Assembly: GCA_964556425.1 (NCBI GenBank)
Contig: CAZKWC010000039.1
Span: 1-27,437 of the forward strand
Length of the DNA stretch: 27,437 nucleotides
Source of the DNA: JALQUL01 sp964556425
Lineage (GTDB): Bacteria > Pseudomonadota > Gammaproteobacteria > Burkholderiales > Burkholderiaceae_C
Reading direction: 5' to 3'
The position numbers and the translations under genes were made by a program. The notes under the pieces are model-generated. The model ran no database searches. It worked only from the letters and a program-made list of their open reading frames with translations, and had not been told where the DNA came from. Below are positions 25,697-27,437 of the stretch, piece after piece (within the stretch, counting starts at the first letter, position 1; each line of letters opens with the position of its first letter).

Positions 25697-26961
25697 TTAA
25701 TCTTGGTATTGAGCGTTTATATCTGCAGTAATTTTATTAGTTCTTACTGAATCTATTCCTTGGATTTCTTTGGCACGCATAGCTTGCTCCCATTTGGCAG
25801 AAATAATACAACTTTGAATCAAAGAGTTATTAGCTAGTTTTAATACCGGTAGTGGCGCAGCCATGGCAACCAAACCACCAGAAAAACTGTTTTGCATTAT
25901 TTTATTAATTTCAGCATGTGTTTTAAAAATAACACCCTGAGCTATAAGCCTTTTTTCTTGAGCTTGAATTAATAAAACTTTTTGAACATCATTAAATTTA
26001 TCTGTTTTGGAAACCATTTCTATTTGAGCCCTGTGAATTTCTGGGCTAATATCTTCAAAAACTAATTTTGATTTATCGGTTCTGTTTTGGATAGATCTTA
26101 AGTTACCGATTTGAGCAATTAATTGATTACCAACCTTGGATTTATTAACAATGCTGTTGCCAATTGCTATGGACTCTTGATTGAACACTGCGGCATCGAC
26201 AAACATTTTTCCGACTTTAGTGTTAGGTANNNNNNNNNNNNNNNNNNNNNNNNNNNNNNNNNNNNNNNNNNNNNNNNNNNNNNNNNNNNNNNNNNNNNNN
26301 NNNNNNNNNNNNNNNNNNNNNNNNNNNNNGCCATTTGATGCAATTGACGCCATCTATCCTTAGAGATGGACAAATGATTGGCTTGCAAATGAATAAAGGT
26401 TAAAGCCATTAAAGCATCCTGTGCCTCTTGGCCGTTTCTGTCTCGACTAATATGAATTAAAGCAGCAAGGGTTTCAGGCTCTGGATAAGAAACAAAATTA
26501 TCGTAAATTGACCGCACTTGTTTGGTCTCAAAAGACGATTGAAAAAATCTTAGGTCCGGAAAGGTTTTACTAATATTAGATTTTTTAAAAGCTTTAACAA
26601 ATAAATCTTGGACTTCTTCTGTATTTTGAATATTAAATTCTGATGCAATTACCGATGTGTCTGTATTGACACCATTTAACAAGCCAACTTGGGTTTCGCA
26701 CCAATAACTAGCAGATGTATATTGACTATTGTTTGCCGTGTTAAGTGTGTTTGCGCCAGAATTATTTGAATTTTGTTTTTGGGAATTAGGATTAAAAATA
26801 TTTCCTGGTATGTTATTTAATAAGCCTGATTCTTGACTTAGTTTATTGATAGCGTTAAGGAGCCCCTCGAATTGCGCAAAAGCAGGATTGGGGACAAAAA
26901 AACTGATGATTAAACTATATTGGATTAGGAAACCTAATACATGATTTTTTGAAATTTTCAT
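25697..26961 (-). CDS. Exported protein of unknown function, interrupted by an assembly gap; first gene of the operon
   Basis: The gene begins at ATG 26959-26961 with a signal peptide (hydrophobic 9-25, ending PAFAQ) and continues beyond the N run at 26230-26329 to a stop at 25697. Residues 30-85 are Asn/Ser/Gln-rich (PGNIFNPNSQKQNSNNSG). Residues 100-210 are helical (FVKAFKKSNISKTFPDLRFF; ETLAALIHISRDR; ALMALTFIHLQ). After the gap a long helical segment (about 177 codons) includes SFSGGLVAMAAPLPVLK. No family is recognised. The frames on the two sides are consistent with a single gene only if the real gap is not 100 bases. The next gene starts 14 bases after the stop. Confidence 0.65.
26230..26329. 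other. Assembly gap (100 N) inside the first gene of the envelope operon
   Basis: The flanks show no shared overlap, so sequence is missing. The upstream part is 632 bases and the downstream part 533 bases of one gene, so the missing length must leave remainder 2 on division by 3. The 100-base value does not, and is a placeholder. Confidence 0.8.
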
Positions 26962-27266
26962 TTTTTTATTTTCACACTATCTTTAAATTAATACTTACAG
27001 TTTATGTGTATTTTTTTTAAAAAACACAACCAAGTCTAGCTATTAGTAATAAATAATTGAATTATCTGAAAATTAAAAACTACGACATAATTTGACGCTT
27101 AAAAATTGCGTAAGTGGGTTAATCTAGTTTTATCTTAATCAACTTTAATATTATTAATCTAAAAACTGTTTAAAACTCGTAATAGTTGGTATCACAAATT
27201 CTAAGACCTTTGTCATAGTAAAAATGACTCGCTCTTTTATCAACAACAATTAAACAGCCACTCATC

Positions 27267-27293
27267 AAGACAACAACTGTTTATTGTCTTTTT
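27267..27293 (+). terminator. Terminator-like hairpin
   Basis: AAGACAA (27267-27273) pairs with TTGTCTT (27284-27290) around a 10-base loop, followed by TTT. The stem is short. Which transcript it would serve is unclear, because no plus-strand gene ends nearby. Confidence 0.4.
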
Positions 27294-27294
27294 G

Positions 27295-27325
27295 AAAAAA
27301 GCTTGCCATTTCGATAAGCTTTTTT
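27295..27325 (-). terminator. Rho-independent terminator, probably for a minus-strand gene entering from the right
   Basis: AAAAAAGCTT (27295-27304) and AAGCTTTTTT (27316-27325) form a perfect 10-bp stem with an 11-base loop and T6 on either strand. It would insulate the envelope operon from a minus-strand gene whose stop may be at 27377. Confidence 0.65.
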
Positions 27326-27376
27326 ATGGCTTTGCAAGTCAAGTGCGTTAAATTTTTATAGCTAAGTATTCGAGTC

Positions 27377-27437
27377 TCAAATCAAAGCCGTCCAAACCGA
27401 TTTAGCTTGTGTATAAGACAACAAACTCATCATATGT
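27377..27437 (-). CDS. Possible C-terminal tail of a gene entering from the right edge
   Basis: On the minus strand an open frame enters from the edge and ends at TGA (27377-27379) with the last residues SYTQAKSVWTALI. Only about 19 codons are visible, so it may be chance. The terminator hairpin about 50 bases downstream in the same orientation is the reason to list it. Confidence 0.25.
   Translation of the reverse strand, partial: HMMSLLSYTQAKSVWTALI

Larger units (their letters stand above)
26962..27437. other. AT-rich upstream region of the envelope operon with hairpins
   Basis: This 476-bp region should contain the promoter of the seven-gene operon. I could not pick a -35/-10 pair with confidence. 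A hairpin with TGTG...TTTTTT against AAAAAACACA (27005-27028) would lie in the leader about 44 bases before the start codon. Two terminator-like hairpins (27267-27293 and 27295-27325) and a possible gene tail occupy the right part. Confidence 0.45.

Noticed and set aside
19224..26961. Curli (csg) operon
   Set aside because: One protein is CsgG-like, but there is no lipobox, no CsgA/B-type repeat subunit, no CsgE/F and no CsgD regulator.
1..27437. CRISPR arrays, tRNA or rRNA genes, IS elements
   Set aside because: No regularly spaced repeats, cloverleaf-like or rRNA-like segments, or transposase-like proteins were seen on either strand by eye.

Overview
The window looks like chromosome from a low-GC member of the Burkholderiales (Betaproteobacteria). 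This is an inference from the overall character of the proteins (glutaminyl-tRNA synthetase, NAD diphosphatase, YlqF, a MacA-like adaptor with an inserted LTxxQ region), not from a database match. By eye, housekeeping genes such as glnS run near 45-50% GC, while the defence pair and the last operon are clearly more AT-rich. No tRNA, rRNA, IS element, integrase or CRISPR array was seen. The sequence is a short-read scaffold with four runs of exactly 100 N. Two of these (8702-8801 and 18171-18270) are flanked by identical 55-bp sequences, so they are unmerged contig overlaps rather than real repeats. The other two lie inside genes and hide real sequence of unknown length.

Layout. 1-143 is the tail of an outer-membrane-type beta-barrel protein. 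462-4017 holds a PuuD-like glutamine amidotransferase and a PuuA-like glutamine synthetase homologue (gamma-glutamyl-polyamine metabolism), with a cysteine synthase gene on the opposite strand between them. 4096-8269 (minus) is a tripartite-efflux-type operon: periplasmic adaptor, ABC ATPase and MacB-like permease. The adaptor carries a large C-terminal insertion with duplicated Spy/CpxP-like LTxxQ helices. 8597-9222 is a small secreted Pro/Tyr/Val/His-rich protein whose reading frame closes cleanly when the assembly overlap is collapsed. 9406-11196 is glnS.

11247-13503 (minus) is a two-gene cassette: an SMC/ABC-type AAA ATPase followed by a TOPRIM/DUF4435-like protein. This matches the gene order and architecture of the PARIS anti-phage system (AriA-AriB). 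13657-15561 (minus) has a DUF2520 Rossmann protein and the ribosome-assembly GTPase YlqF. A 150-bp GC-rich inverted-repeat element lies at 15837-15986. Then come an MFE-2-like short-chain dehydrogenase (minus) and two Nudix hydrolases (plus), the second being NudC.

19224-26961 (minus) is the most intriguing part. It is a tight run of seven genes, all encoding predicted exported proteins: three unrecognised proteins, a FlgT/CsgG-like protein, another LPP20-like protein, an SH3-domain protein and an M48 zinc metalloprotease. Gene overlaps imply translational coupling. I recognise no described system with this gene set. It looks like a cell-envelope assembly or quality-control operon, but that role is inference. 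The window closes with terminator-like hairpins and perhaps the tail of another minus-strand gene.
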